The position numbers were made by a program, and so were the translations under genes. A stretch of 64,000 nt of DNA from Erysipelotrichaceae bacterium (lineage in GTDB: Bacteria; Bacillota_I; Bacilli_A; Erysipelotrichales; Erysipelotrichaceae): assembly GCA_017405785.1 (NCBI GenBank), contig JAFQZR010000027.1:1-64000 (forward strand), written 5' to 3'. Shown here piece after piece: positions 1-8,072 of this stretch. The notes below the pieces were generated by a model. It was not told the origin of the DNA and did no database searches. It saw only the letters and a list, made by a program, of their open reading frames with translations. How positions within the stretch are numbered: the stretch's first letter is position 1; the number at the start of each line of letters is the position of its first letter.

Positions 1-47
1 ATACTGTACTCTCTGTTCTTTACGCCTTTGGGTCTTCCTATCGCCAT
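1..47 (-). CDS. Partial ORF start with GRPKG motif, probable transposase orfA N-terminus
   Basis: An ATG at 47-45 is preceded by AGGAGG at 7 bp spacing, and the reading frame is open to the window edge (15 codons). The visible residues start MAIGRPKGVKN. An N-terminal GRPKG(S/T)KN-like stretch is common in helix-turn-helix OrfA proteins of IS3-type elements and in some other small DNA-binding proteins. Too little is present to decide, but its position just inside a candidate IS end favours a transposase subunit. Confidence 0.4.
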   Translation of the reverse strand, partial: MAIGRPKGVKNREYS

Positions 48-144
48 ATTTGTTCCTCCTTTATTTCATCATAAGAAAAAGTAGACTTTGGATTAAGCCC
101 TTTGACTTTTTCCATGTCTACTTTTATCTTACTAGTTCAGTTCA
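1..144 (-). mobile_element. Left end of a probable IS3-type insertion sequence (cut by the window edge)
   Basis: Read on the minus strand, the segment begins TGAACTGAACTAG at 144. This resembles the TGAAC-type ends common in IS3-family elements. A 10-bp inverted repeat (77-86 with 116-125, AAAAGTAGAC/GTCTACTTTT) follows and could form a hairpin that blocks read-through from outside. Next come a strong ribosome site and the start of an ORF whose N-terminus has a GRPKG motif. The bases just outside the end (145-147, cta) could be part of a short target duplication, but the other end is not in the window. IS family assignment is inference from the terminus and 15 residues only. Confidence 0.38.
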
Positions 145-167
145 CTAAGACTGAGGCTTTATCTTTC

Positions 168-1178
168 TTATGGCTCTCTGGCACCCAGCCAGATGTAGTA
201 ACCGCCGATTATCATGAATCCCAATGAAACCAGGCCCAGTGCCGCCATCAGCAGGTAAGCCGAAGTGGTATACTCAATGGCAGTGGTAGTGGTTGGATTG
301 ATGTCACCTGGGTGGGTATTGTTAGGATCGAAATTGCTGGTTCTGATAATGGTGAATACATAGGAGTTTACATCCCCGTTTTCACCGGTCAGAGTGACAA
401 TGATCTGGTTGTTTATCTCTTCAGAGACTTCCATTATGCAGTCAGGGTTTTCCGCTACGAATACCGGATTAAGTTCAGTTATTCTGCTGTCGACTTCAAC
501 CTTGTATGCAGTGATGAGTTTGTTGAAGACAGGGGAGCACTTGGCATCAGGGAAGTCTGCGGTTTTCAAATACAGGCTCTTAAGTGTCTTTTCAGCGACT
601 GTTATGGTCAGGGTGTCATTGCTGAAAGCCTGTTCCTTTGAAACCGGCTGCTCGGCATATACCGGATCAGGGATGACTATTTCATCAATGCATCCGCCCA
701 TGGCCTGACAGGCTTTTTCTTTCTCTTTGGCTTCATCTATGTCTTTCTGGTTTATGACTACGCTTTCGGTAACCGTAATATTTGCATAGATGTCAGAAGT
801 TGTAATATCTATAGTCGGAGTATCGCTGTGTACTGCAAAAGTGATGGTGAACAGTACCGTTTCCCGGGCGATAGGGCTGGATGACCGGGCGGCAAAGTAG
901 ACGGAGCCAGGCTTGTCATCGTCAAAGTTGATTGCCATTTCCGTGAGGTCCGGATTCTTTTCCACACTGAATACGCTTAACTGTGAAGCAGGGTAATCAA
1001 TATAGCCTCTGACATTGTTGACGGCATCACCGCGTATCGAGAAGTCAATAATAGCCAGCGAATCATTGCTGGCATATGATGTTCCTGATAATGTCGCAAA
1101 AAAACTTCCTGCTGTGACAGGTATCATGGTAAACCGCAGTGTTACAGCTGTGATAACCCCGATAATCAGCTTTTTCAT
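168..1178 (-). CDS. Secreted membrane-anchored protein with cohesin-like and cadherin-like beta-sandwich domains
   Basis: 336 residues. An N-terminal signal segment (about 1-25) is followed by a region (about 35-140) with the strand pattern and hydrophobic spacing of a cohesin-type domain. A linker with two Cys (about 155-165, ACQAMGGC) follows, then a segment (about 185-290) resembling the cadherin-like beta-sandwich family (PF12733-type), ending in a Thr-rich stretch and one C-terminal membrane helix (about 308-330) with a short charged tail. No LPXTG sorting motif is present, so I infer anchoring by the C-terminal helix with the bulk outside the cell. No dockerin partner is visible here. 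The start has no Shine-Dalgarno site but sits 6 bases after a -10 box (see promoter). Domain calls rest on pattern recognition, not a search. Confidence 0.6.
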   Translation of the reverse strand: MKKLIIGVITAVTLRFTMIPVTAGSFFATLSGTSYASNDSLAIIDFSIRGDAVNNVRGYIDYPASQLSVFSVEKNPDLTEMAINFDDDKPGSVYFAARSSSPIARETVLFTITFAVHSDTPTIDITTSDIYANITVTESVVINQKDIDEAKEKEKACQAMGGCIDEIVIPDPVYAEQPVSKEQAFSNDTLTITVAEKTLKSLYLKTADFPDAKCSPVFNKLITAYKVEVDSRITELNPVFVAENPDCIMEVSEEINNQIIVTLTGENGDVNSYVFTIIRTSNFDPNNTHPGDINPTTTTAIEYTTSAYLLMAALGLVSLGFMIIGGYYIWLGAREP

Positions 1179-1213
1179 ATTGTTATCTTAACACTATTAA
1201 TTCTTTTACTCAA
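1179..1213 (-). promoter_or_regulatory. Sigma-A promoter placing the start at the ATG (candidate leaderless)
   Basis: On the minus strand: -35 TTGAGT (1213-1208), 17-bp spacer, -10 TAAGAT (1190-1185), six bases, then ATG (1178). There is no Shine-Dalgarno sequence. Initiation at the usual 6-7 bases past the -10 would put +1 on or next to the A of the ATG. It lies back to back with the glpK upstream region. Confidence 0.55.
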
Positions 1214-1262
1214 GTTTGCCCGAAAAGTATATAATTAAGACAGAATAATACAGGAGGTCATC

Positions 1263-2741
1263 ATGTCATCATATATTTTATCAATTGACCAGGGTACAAC
1301 CAGTTCCCGTGCCATTGTTTTTGACGAGAAACTGCAGATTGTCGGCATTTCCCAGAAGGAAATCGAAAACTTCTTTCCAAAACCTGGCTGGGTAGAAATG
1401 AGCGCTGAAACAATTTATGATTCCGTAGTTGAAGTGGTTAAGGATGTTCTCATCAAAACACGTATCATGCCGATAGAAATCAAGGCGATCGGCATTACAA
1501 ACCAGAGAGAAACCACGATCGTCTGGGACAGAAAGACCGGTAAGCCGGTGTATAACGCTCTGGTATGGCAGTCCCGTCAGTCCAATGATCTGTGCGAAAA
1601 GGTCATCAGAGCCGGACATTCCAGCTATATTAAGCAGAAAACCGGTTTAACTGTGGACCCTTATTTCTCTGCCAGCAAGATCAGATGGATCCTTGACCAT
1701 ATCGAAGAAGGGCAGTTAAGAGCTCTTAACGGCGAACTGATTTTCGGTACTGTTGACAGCTGGCTGGTATACCGTTTATCCAACGGGCGTACTCATATCA
1801 CTGATGTATCCAATGCCAGCCGTACGATGCTGATGGATATCGATACACTGCAGTGGGATAAGAAACTGCTGGATATCTGGAATATTCCTGCATCAATGCT
1901 GCCGGAAATCAAGGCAAGCTCCGAAATATATGACCACACTGATTTCCTCGGTGTTGAAATACCTATTGCCTCTGTCATAGGAGACCAGCAGTCTGCTCTG
2001 TTTGGCCAGATGTGCTTTGAAGAAGGACAGTGCAAGAATACTTACGGAACAGGATGTTTCCTGCTGTTCAATACAGGCAAGAAGAGGGTCGACAGTAAGA
2101 ACGGACTGGTTTCCACCATTGCATGGAAGATCGGTGATGAAGTTTATTATGCTCTGGAAGGCTCAGTATTCGTAGCTGGAAGCGCAATTCAGTGGCTTAG
2201 AGATGGTCTCAAGCTTATTGAAACAGCCCCGGAAAGCGAAGATAAGGCTTCTTTAGTGCCTGATTCAGGCGGAGTATATGTTGTTCCGGCCTTTACCGGC
2301 TTAGGTGCTCCATATTGGGACCAGCATGCCCGCGGTGCCATCTTCGGACTGACAAGAGGAACTACCAGAGAACATCTCATCAGAGCAACTCTTGAATCAC
2401 TGGCTTACCAGACATATGATGTCATCGAAGCTCTGGAGAACGATACCGGCATTTCCGTCAAGGGATTACAGGTTGACGGCGGTGCCTGCCGCAACAACCT
2501 TTTGATGCAGTTCCAGTCTGATATTCTCCATGCTGAAATAATCAGACCTGTCAACTTTGAAACCACGGCCTTAGGCGCCTGCATGCTGGCAGGATTGGCT
2601 ACCGGGGCATTTAGCTCGCTATCCGATCTTAGATTAATGTATAATGTAGACCGTAGATTTGAGCCAATGATCAGCATTGCTCACCAGTCCCGTTTAGTTA
2701 ACGGCTGGAAAAAAGCTGTCAGGGCTACGATGGAATACTAG
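1263..2741 (+). CDS. glpK: Glycerol kinase
   Basis: 492 residues, the usual length for GlpK of the FGGY carbohydrate-kinase family. It phosphorylates glycerol to sn-glycerol-3-phosphate in the cytoplasm. The N-terminal phosphate-binding loop SIDQGTTSSR (residues 7-16), the NQRETT segment, GDQQSALFGQ, GTGCFLL and the C-terminal VDGGACRNN motif are all present. ATG at 1263 is preceded by AGGAGGT (1252-1258). A TATAAT at 1230-1235 is a possible -10, without a convincing -35. No glpF or glycerol-3-phosphate oxidase/dehydrogenase gene is next to it. The downstream TSCPD gene begins 8 bp after the stop and is probably co-transcribed. Confidence 0.96.
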   Translation: MSSYILSIDQGTTSSRAIVFDEKLQIVGISQKEIENFFPKPGWVEMSAETIYDSVVEVVKDVLIKTRIMPIEIKAIGITNQRETTIVWDRKTGKPVYNALVWQSRQSNDLCEKVIRAGHSSYIKQKTGLTVDPYFSASKIRWILDHIEEGQLRALNGELIFGTVDSWLVYRLSNGRTHITDVSNASRTMLMDIDTLQWDKKLLDIWNIPASMLPEIKASSEIYDHTDFLGVEIPIASVIGDQQSALFGQMCFEEGQCKNTYGTGCFLLFNTGKKRVDSKNGLVSTIAWKIGDEVYYALEGSVFVAGSAIQWLRDGLKLIETAPESEDKASLVPDSGGVYVVPAFTGLGAPYWDQHARGAIFGLTRGTTREHLIRATLESLAYQTYDVIEALENDTGISVKGLQVDGGACRNNLLMQFQSDILHAEIIRPVNFETTALGACMLAGLATGAFSSLSDLRLMYNVDRRFEPMISIAHQSRLVNGWKKAVRATMEY

Positions 2742-2749
2742 GAGGAAAA

Positions 2750-3010
2750 ATGATATTTGAGTATACTCCAAAAGGAGTCTGCAGTCAGCATTACACATTT
2801 GACATTGAAGATGATATCATCCAGAGCGTCGTCATTATCGGCGGCTGCCCGGGCAATCTTAAAGGCATTTCCAAACTGATTACCGGTATGAACATCAACG
2901 ATGTCATCGCCAGACTTGAAGGAACAACATGTGGGCCTAAGGATACAAGCTGTCCTGACCAGATCTCACGTGCTTTGAAACGGTACAGAGATCAATCTGT
3001 TAGTTATTAA
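2750..3010 (+). CDS. TSCPD domain protein (TIGR03905-type)
   Basis: 86 residues, matching the small stand-alone TSCPD family in length and sequence. The N-terminus has FEYTPKGVCS, the middle has GGCPGNL, and the C-terminus has the namesake TSCPDQ motif with preceding GTTCG. The family resembles the C-terminal domain of some adenosylcobalamin-dependent ribonucleotide reductases, where Cys residues are conserved. The function of the stand-alone form is not established. The four conserved Cys suggest metal or redox chemistry (inference). AGGAGG lies 4-9 bases before the ATG. It follows glpK by 8 bp and ends the transcript at the terminator at 3045. Confidence 0.85.
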   Translation: MIFEYTPKGVCSQHYTFDIEDDIIQSVVIIGGCPGNLKGISKLITGMNINDVIARLEGTTCGPKDTSCPDQISRALKRYRDQSVSY

Positions 3011-3044
3011 AGAAAAATAATAACAGCTGACAATCAATAAAAGG

Positions 3045-3070
3045 AACGTCGAAAGTGACGTTTTCTTTTC
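3045..3070 (+). terminator. Intrinsic terminator of glpK-TSCPD
   Basis: Stem AACGTC / GACGTT with loop GAAAGT, followed by TTCTTTTC. It lies 35 bp after the TSCPD stop. Confidence 0.75.
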
Positions 3071-3121
3071 GTTTTGGCTATTTCAAATGTGCTATGGAGA
3101 GTGATAGAAAATCAATTGTTT

Positions 3122-3289
3122 TTAATACAAAAATACCTTTGGAAAAAATTTGACATTTTGCGAAATTTTCTTAAAAAAGAAATCGTCCCCTGCATAAAGT
3201 GCTTCTGAAACTTTTGTGATCTTATCCAGAGGAATGCCTCTCATGATAGCTATGATATTGGTTTTTCTAAGATGTTCATATACTGATAT
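3122..3289 (-). pseudogene. Decayed N-terminal fragment of a KDPG/KHG aldolase gene
   Basis: On the minus strand, TATAAT, GAGGT and then an ATA codon at 3289-3287 stand where a start would be. In frame, codons 2-35 read SVYEHLRKTNIIAIMRGIPL and continue to SEALYAGDD, closely resembling the N-terminus of 2-dehydro-3-deoxy-phosphogluconate aldolases (typical NIIAIIRG...EALYEGG). After about residue 34 the similarity stops, and the frame ends at a TAA (3124-3122) following low-complexity codons. The start codon looks mutated (ATG to ATA) and about 80% of the gene is missing, including the catalytic Lys. The family assignment is from memory of the motif. Confidence 0.6.
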
Positions 3290-3339
3290 ATTTAATACCT
3301 CAATTATTCTATTATAATCAATTTAACCAAATTCAAATT

Positions 3340-3384
3340 AGGAAAAAATACTCTCTTATCAGAATAACGTAGAAGAGAGTATTT
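3340..3384 (-). terminator. Terminator of the DUF5662 gene
   Basis: A 12-bp perfect stem (3346-3357 with 3373-3384, AAATACTCTCTT/AAGAGAGTATTT) with a 15-nt loop, followed on the minus strand by a T run. The base of the stem overlaps the stop codon. Confidence 0.8.
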
Positions 3385-3923
3385 TATTTGTACTTGTTCC
3401 TTATGATCTCCATGGCTTTATCCAGATCGTTTTCAGCTACAATCGTCAGCATTTCTCTCAGTATAGCCTTTGTTTTTTCAGGCATCAGATACTGTTCATG
3501 AGACTTATCCATGAACTCCAAACCGCTGGAGCGATGGTATTTATCTTTCTGATAAACCATGCAGGCGGCAATGCGGTCACACAGCATTTCCTTAATGTAT
3601 TTCATCGGCATTTCCTGAACCATAAGCTTACCGTTCTGCTGATCGATCCAATACTGCCAGTGATGTCTGTTGCGTCCTTTGTGATGCAGCCAGGCAGTGG
3701 ACAGACCTCGTTCTTTTCTTTCAGCATCGATAGGAGAACGGTTGCCTTGGAAATATTTAACTCCCAGCCAGAATTCCGAAGGGGAATACTTTGACAGGTC
3801 ATGTGTCAGCCCCTGATAATAAAGGCCTAACTTAAAACATAGCTTGCATACCAGAAAACGGTGCTGATTCACCGTGTGTAAATGACCAAAGAATGATTTT
3901 ACATAATTCTGCTTACCGTTCAT
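3384..3923 (-). CDS. DUF5662 family protein
   Basis: 179 residues. It matches the DUF5662 family by its LTHDLSKYSPSEF motif (about 39-51) and by the HHKGRNRHHWQYW stretch (about 80-92). Conserved His and Asp residues in this arrangement suggest an HD-like metal site, so a hydrolase is possible, but no activity is established. The protein is soluble, with no signal or membrane segment. The start at 3923 has no Shine-Dalgarno site and sits six bases from a TAATAT -10 box. It is divergent from lspA and ends in its own terminator, so it is probably monocistronic. Confidence 0.8.
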   Translation of the reverse strand: MNGKQNYVKSFFGHLHTVNQHRFLVCKLCFKLGLYYQGLTHDLSKYSPSEFWLGVKYFQGNRSPIDAERKERGLSTAWLHHKGRNRHHWQYWIDQQNGKLMVQEMPMKYIKEMLCDRIAACMVYQKDKYHRSSGLEFMDKSHEQYLMPEKTKAILREMLTIVAENDLDKAMEIIRNKYK

Positions 3924-3958
3924 AAGTTCATATTAGACAGTTATCCTTTAATAAGCAA
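3924..3958 (-). promoter_or_regulatory. Promoter of the DUF5662 gene (candidate leaderless start)
   Basis: Minus strand: TTGCTT (3958-3953), 17-bp spacer, TAATAT (3935-3930), six bases, ATG (3923). No ribosome-binding sequence is present. Confidence 0.45.
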
Positions 3959-3992
3959 GAGGGATTTGATATAATAAACGAGGTACATTTTT

Positions 3993-4445
3993 ATGAGAAA
4001 ACGTGACTGGCTATTCGTTATCACTCTGATCCTTGCCGATCAGTTAAGTAAACTCTACATCTCATCCACGATGCAGGTTTCTGAAAGCATCAAGGTTATA
4101 GAAAACTTTTTCTATATCACTTATGCCAGAAATACCGGAGCGGCCTGGAGCATCGGGCAGGGAATGGGTTTTGTTTTTGTGGGTATTGCGATTGCCATGT
4201 CTATCGGTATCGTATATTATCTCTATAAGCACAGCGATGTAAAAAAGCTGACAAGATTTACGATGCTGCTTATTGTTGCCGGAGGAATCGGCAACGCCAT
4301 TGACAGGATAAGATTCGGATATGTAATTGACTTCCTGGATTTCTACATTTTCGGATATGACTTTCCGATATTCAACATCGCGGACTGCTGCATTACCATT
4401 GCTCTGTTCGCCCTGATACTGATAATGCTGACGGAAAAGGAGTAA
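3993..4445 (+). CDS. lspA: Lipoprotein signal peptidase (signal peptidase II)
   Basis: 150 residues with four membrane helices (about 8-24, 58-78, 88-105, 131-147), the standard LspA plan. It cleaves the signal peptide of diacylglyceryl-prolipoproteins at the membrane. The family motifs are present: NTGAAWS (47-53), GGIGNAIDRI with catalytic Asp104, and FNIADC with catalytic Asp131. A TATAAT box at 3970-3975 and a GAGGT ribosome site precede the ATG. The RluD-type gene starts 2 bp after its stop, so the lspA-rluD pair common in Bacillota is kept. The lipoprotein at 51643-52401 is a likely substrate. Confidence 0.95.
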   Translation: MRKRDWLFVITLILADQLSKLYISSTMQVSESIKVIENFFYITYARNTGAAWSIGQGMGFVFVGIAIAMSIGIVYYLYKHSDVKKLTRFTMLLIVAGGIGNAIDRIRFGYVIDFLDFYIFGYDFPIFNIADCCITIALFALILIMLTEKE

Positions 4446-4447
4446 GA

Positions 4448-5365
4448 ATGGATACTATTGATATCATCGTTGATGAAACACTGGCAAACCAGAGGATAGA
4501 CAAGCGGTTATTAGAGGTAACCGGTTTTTCCCGTACCCGTTTCCAGCAGCTCATTTCCGAAGGACTTGTCTGTGTCAACGACGAACCGGTCAAATCCAAT
4601 TACAAGCTCAGACTTAACGATGTAGTCAGCATTGAAGTACCGGAAACTGAAGAATACAACGTTGAACCGATCGAGATGAATCTGGACATCGTCTATGAAG
4701 ATTCAGATGTAATAGTCATCAACAAGCCTCGCGGTCTGATCGTCCATCCTACGGTTACTACTAAAGAACCAACACTGGTCAACGGTGTGCTGGCTCACTG
4801 CAAGGATCTTTCCGGCATCAACGGTGTCATGAGACCGGGTGTCGTTCACCGTATTGACAAGGATACTACAGGTCTGATCATCATGGCTAAAAACGATGAA
4901 GCTCACCAGTTTCTGGCAGCTCAGCTGGCTGATAAAACCATGAACCGCCGTTATTACGCATTAGTAAGCGGTGTTATCGGTCATGATAACGGTACAATTG
5001 ATGCACCGATAGGACGTGACCCTCATGACCGCCAGAAGATGGCTGTCACTGATAAAAACAGCAAGGAAGCAATTACCCGTTTCCGTGTCATAAAGAGATA
5101 TAAAAAGAATACTCTCATCGAGTGCTCGCTTTTAACCGGACGTACTCATCAGATCAGAGTCCACATGGAATACATCGGATATCCTGTTGTCAATGATCCT
5201 AAGTACGCTCCAAAGCGCAGCAGGGGAAACGGACAGCTTCTGCATGCCCATCAGCTGACTTTCATTCATCCGCGCACCAAACAGCAGATGACACTAGAAT
5301 GTCCTCTGCCTGATGATTTCCAGCGGTATCTTGACACACTTGAAAAGCAGGAGGAATCCTTATGA
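4448..5365 (+). CDS. rluD: RluD-type 23S rRNA pseudouridine synthase
   Basis: 305 residues. An N-terminal S4 RNA-binding domain (about 13-75, QRIDKRLLEVTGFSRTRFQQL) is followed by the RluA-family catalytic domain with HRIDKDTTGL, Asp137 being the catalytic aspartate, and the GRTHQIRVHM motif near 240. The family isomerises specific uridines in 23S rRNA helix 69. The substrate of this copy is inferred from the S4 domain and from linkage to lspA. A second RluA-type synthase is at 50505. The stop overlaps the rhomboid start by 4 bases. Confidence 0.9.
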   Translation: MDTIDIIVDETLANQRIDKRLLEVTGFSRTRFQQLISEGLVCVNDEPVKSNYKLRLNDVVSIEVPETEEYNVEPIEMNLDIVYEDSDVIVINKPRGLIVHPTVTTKEPTLVNGVLAHCKDLSGINGVMRPGVVHRIDKDTTGLIIMAKNDEAHQFLAAQLADKTMNRRYYALVSGVIGHDNGTIDAPIGRDPHDRQKMAVTDKNSKEAITRFRVIKRYKKNTLIECSLLTGRTHQIRVHMEYIGYPVVNDPKYAPKRSRGNGQLLHAHQLTFIHPRTKQQMTLECPLPDDFQRYLDTLEKQEESL

Positions 5366-6618
5366 GCAACTCGCGTCTCTGGATAAATCAGCTTGTCAAG
5401 TATCTGATCATTTCTCATGATTACGCTCAGATCAGCTTCGTCAATGCCAGCAGGGAAAAGCTGGCTGACAGTGTCTGGATGGTGAACCCGAACAGCCCGT
5501 TTATGCTGATACATCTTTCCGGAAATCCTCAGAGTCTCAACATAGCCCGTAAACAGCAGATAATGAATGAGGCTCAGTCCATATTCAACGCCTTCAGAAG
5601 AACGGGCAGGATCCTGGATATCTGCTTTGATCTGGAAGGCAGAAACTTCACGGATGAACTGATCACTTACATCGTTTTATATCCGCGGTGTGAACTGACT
5701 GAAGAGATTGCCAAGCTGTTCCCTGAAATCAATACTGTCATATATGACGTTGACAATGCCGAAGAGGAGATACGCCATAACAATGAGGATGTGAGAAACT
5801 TCCTGATCAAGAAGATGAAGGTTTCCAGCAATCCATTCAGAAGTCTGACAGATCTGAAGGGATCACTGTCAGTGACATTTGTTATATGCCGGATCATCTG
5901 CATTGCCGTATGGGCTCTGATCAACACTCTTGCCAATGTCAAGAACATACCTCCGACATACATAGCTCTTGCATTCTCAGCCTATTTCAAGCCGTATATC
6001 ACTGGACTAAACCAGTGGTACAGACTGCTTACTGCCGGATTTACCCATGTTTCCTTATTCCATCTTCTGGCAAACCTGATCGCCTTAAGACCGATCTCCA
6101 AGGCCGTGGAAGAGAAACTCGGGGCTTTAAAAACAATGACCATACTCATTGTTTCAATAATCACGGGATGTCTGTTTATATATTTCGGCAATTCCAGTGA
6201 AATCTCTGTCGGACTCTCCGGCGGTATCTACGGATTAATGTCTGCCCTGATGGTCATGTACTATCAGGAAGGGCTGTTCCGCATACCGGCCATAAGACAG
6301 AGAATGCTGAGTACCATATATCTCAACATCATTCTCAATTTCCTGCCTAACGTCTCGTTTTTAGGTCATCTGGGAGGTTTTGTAGCCGGAGTATTCCTGG
6401 GCTTCATCTTCTCGGAAAAGACTGACAGAAAGCTTAAAATCAACTTTACGGTTGCCTGGTGCATGCTAGTGGTTTTCATGGTTGGTTACTGTGTACTGAG
6501 ACATCAGGTCTCAAACATCTACCCTGAAATCGATCAAAGAGTCGTACAGGTCTTACAGAAACTGAATCTTAACGATTATGCCGAAACCATAAGAAAGGCA
6601 TTGCGGAAATACTATTAA
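5362..6618 (+). CDS. Rhomboid family intramembrane serine protease
   Basis: 418 residues. A soluble N-terminal region of about 165 residues precedes six to seven membrane helices, as in the longer Bacillota rhomboids of the YqgP/GluP type. The catalytic Ser286 is in GLSGGIYG and His336 in FLGHLGG. The oxyanion-side HLLAN (His234, Asn238) is also present. It should cleave transmembrane substrates, but no substrate is indicated here. The ATG overlaps the rluD stop (ATGA) and is preceded by CAGGAGG. A dCMP deaminase gene follows after 14 bp. Confidence 0.88.
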   Translation: MSNSRLWINQLVKYLIISHDYAQISFVNASREKLADSVWMVNPNSPFMLIHLSGNPQSLNIARKQQIMNEAQSIFNAFRRTGRILDICFDLEGRNFTDELITYIVLYPRCELTEEIAKLFPEINTVIYDVDNAEEEIRHNNEDVRNFLIKKMKVSSNPFRSLTDLKGSLSVTFVICRIICIAVWALINTLANVKNIPPTYIALAFSAYFKPYITGLNQWYRLLTAGFTHVSLFHLLANLIALRPISKAVEEKLGALKTMTILIVSIITGCLFIYFGNSSEISVGLSGGIYGLMSALMVMYYQEGLFRIPAIRQRMLSTIYLNIILNFLPNVSFLGHLGGFVAGVFLGFIFSEKTDRKLKINFTVAWCMLVVFMVGYCVLRHQVSNIYPEIDQRVVQVLQKLNLNDYAETIRKALRKYY

Positions 6619-6632
6619 GGGAGGATAAACAT

Positions 6633-7121
6633 ATGGGAGAAAAGAAGATACTGACATGGGATGAATATTTCCTGTCACTGGCACACTTAAGCGGCAAGCG
6701 TTCAAAGGACCCTAACACTCAGGTAGGGGCAGTCATCGTTGATGATAAAAACCGCATCGTTTCCATCGGATATAACGGCATGCCGAGAGGCTGCTATGAT
6801 GATCAGTTCCCATGGGGCAGGGAAGGTTCATATCTCGAAACAAAATACGCTTACGTCGTTCACGCCGAACTGAATGCCATTCTGAACTCCTACCGTCCGG
6901 TAGAAGGCTGTTCGATCTATGTTTCACTGTTCCCGTGCAATGAATGTGCCAAGGCCATCATTCAGTCCGGTATTAAGGCTGTTTATTACGAGTCAGACAA
7001 ATACGCCGACCAGGATAACTTCATTGCCTCGAAAAAAATGCTGCTCAATGCCGGCGTGACATTAAAGCAGCTTGAATTCAAAGTTGATATTGATGTGAAT
7101 ATTACAGAAAACGACATATAA
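6633..7121 (+). CDS. dCMP deaminase (ComEB-like)
   Basis: 162 residues with the cytidine/deoxycytidylate deaminase zinc motifs: VHAELNAIL (His and catalytic Glu, about 84-92) and the paired Cys of FPCNECAKAI (about 107-116). It would deaminate dCMP to dUMP for dTMP synthesis. The N-terminal SKDPNTQVGAVIVD segment is typical of dCMP deaminases. AGGGAGGATAAACATATG gives a good ribosome site. Its 3' end overlaps the convergent ispH gene by 20 bp, with no room for a terminator between them. Confidence 0.9.
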   Translation: MGEKKILTWDEYFLSLAHLSGKRSKDPNTQVGAVIVDDKNRIVSIGYNGMPRGCYDDQFPWGREGSYLETKYAYVVHAELNAILNSYRPVEGCSIYVSLFPCNECAKAIIQSGIKAVYYESDKYADQDNFIASKKMLLNAGVTLKQLEFKVDIDVNITENDI

Positions 7122-8010
7122 CACTGAGGTCTGTTTCCAGATATTTCTCATCTTTGGTTTTCAGATAACTGATCACATTGTCCGTCAGTGCTTTGGGAGT
7201 ACTGGCTCCGGAAGCTACGGCTATGCGGTCAGTCTCATTAAACACTTCATTTACAAGGTCCCTGGCAGTTTCTATGCGAAGGACTTTTTTTATGCCGGCT
7301 TTTTCTCCCATGTAGGCCAGCTGGCGGGTATTATTGCTTTTGGGATCACCGACAACAATGAGGACATCTGTATCTTTAAGCTGTGCCACAGCATTCTGAC
7401 GGGTTCTGGTGGCACTACAGATCTCTTCAGCTATCGTGGCATCAGGGAATCTGTCCAGTATGATCTTTATCATTTCAGCTGTATCATAAACCGACATTGT
7501 TGTCTGGGTAGTTACCAGTATTCTGTCATTATCACAGCAGACATTTTGCGCATCTTCAATTCCCGTCAGCAGAATTATGTTTTCGCTAAGGGAAAGGGCA
7601 GCCTCTGATTCAGGATGATGATGCTTGCCGATGTAGAAAACGGTATAACCGTCTGCCAGATGTTCTTTAATAATTTCATGAGTCTTACGGACATACTGGC
7701 AAGTGGCATCGATGACCGTCAGGCCTTTGTCAACTGCTTTCTTTTTTACTTTCCGGTCAATTCCGTGAGCAGTGAAAACGACAACACCATTATCGATCTC
7801 ATCAACCAGTTCGCTTTTTGTCTTTACAGAGTCATCCAGAGTGATGATGTTTCTGGTCTTCAGAGCTTCTACCAGATATCTGTTATGCACCAGCATGCCC
7901 ACGATGTAAACAGGCTGATCAGGATAATCACTGACAGCTTTCCTTACCAGAGCCAATGCGCGTCCGACTCCGGCACAATAGCCGGAAGGTCTGACTTCCT
8001 TTATTTCCAT
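7102..8010 (-). CDS. ispH: 4-hydroxy-3-methylbut-2-enyl diphosphate reductase
   Basis: 302 residues from the start at 8010, chosen because GGGTGAT precedes it and MEIKEVRPSGYCAGV is the usual N-terminus; an upstream in-frame ATG at 8049 would add 13 atypical residues. This is the last enzyme of the MEP isoprenoid pathway and uses a [4Fe-4S] cluster. The three cluster Cys are in SGYCAGVGRA, DATCQYV and EEICSATRTRQ. It complements ispA (14187) in isoprenoid supply. It is divergent from the helicase gene and convergent with the dCMP deaminase. Confidence 0.94.
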   Translation of the reverse strand: MEIKEVRPSGYCAGVGRALALVRKAVSDYPDQPVYIVGMLVHNRYLVEALKTRNIITLDDSVKTKSELVDEIDNGVVVFTAHGIDRKVKKKAVDKGLTVIDATCQYVRKTHEIIKEHLADGYTVFYIGKHHHPESEAALSLSENIILLTGIEDAQNVCCDNDRILVTTQTTMSVYDTAEMIKIILDRFPDATIAEEICSATRTRQNAVAQLKDTDVLIVVGDPKSNNTRQLAYMGEKAGIKKVLRIETARDLVNEVFNETDRIAVASGASTPKALTDNVISYLKTKDEKYLETDLSVICRFL

Positions 8011-8038
8011 TATCATCACCCAATAATAATATACACGT

Positions 8039-8066
8039 TTGAAAATCAATTGAAAATTGTTATAAT
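8039..8066 (+). promoter_or_regulatory. Promoter of the DEAD-box helicase gene (candidate leaderless start)
   Basis: TTGAAA (8039-8044), 16-bp spacer, TATAAT (8061-8066), six bases, ATG at 8073. No Shine-Dalgarno site lies before the start, and the Q-motif N-terminus fixes that ATG as the real start because no other in-frame start is near. Confidence 0.65.
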
Positions 8067-8072
8067 TTTCAT

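Larger units (their letters stand above)
3011..3383. other. 373-bp gap between genes: two terminators and a gene remnant
   Basis: The gap holds a plus-strand terminator (3045-3070), a minus-strand remnant of a KDPG-aldolase gene (3122-3289) with its old promoter and ribosome site, and the terminator of the DUF5662 gene (3340-3384). Nothing else recognisable was seen. Confidence 0.7.
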
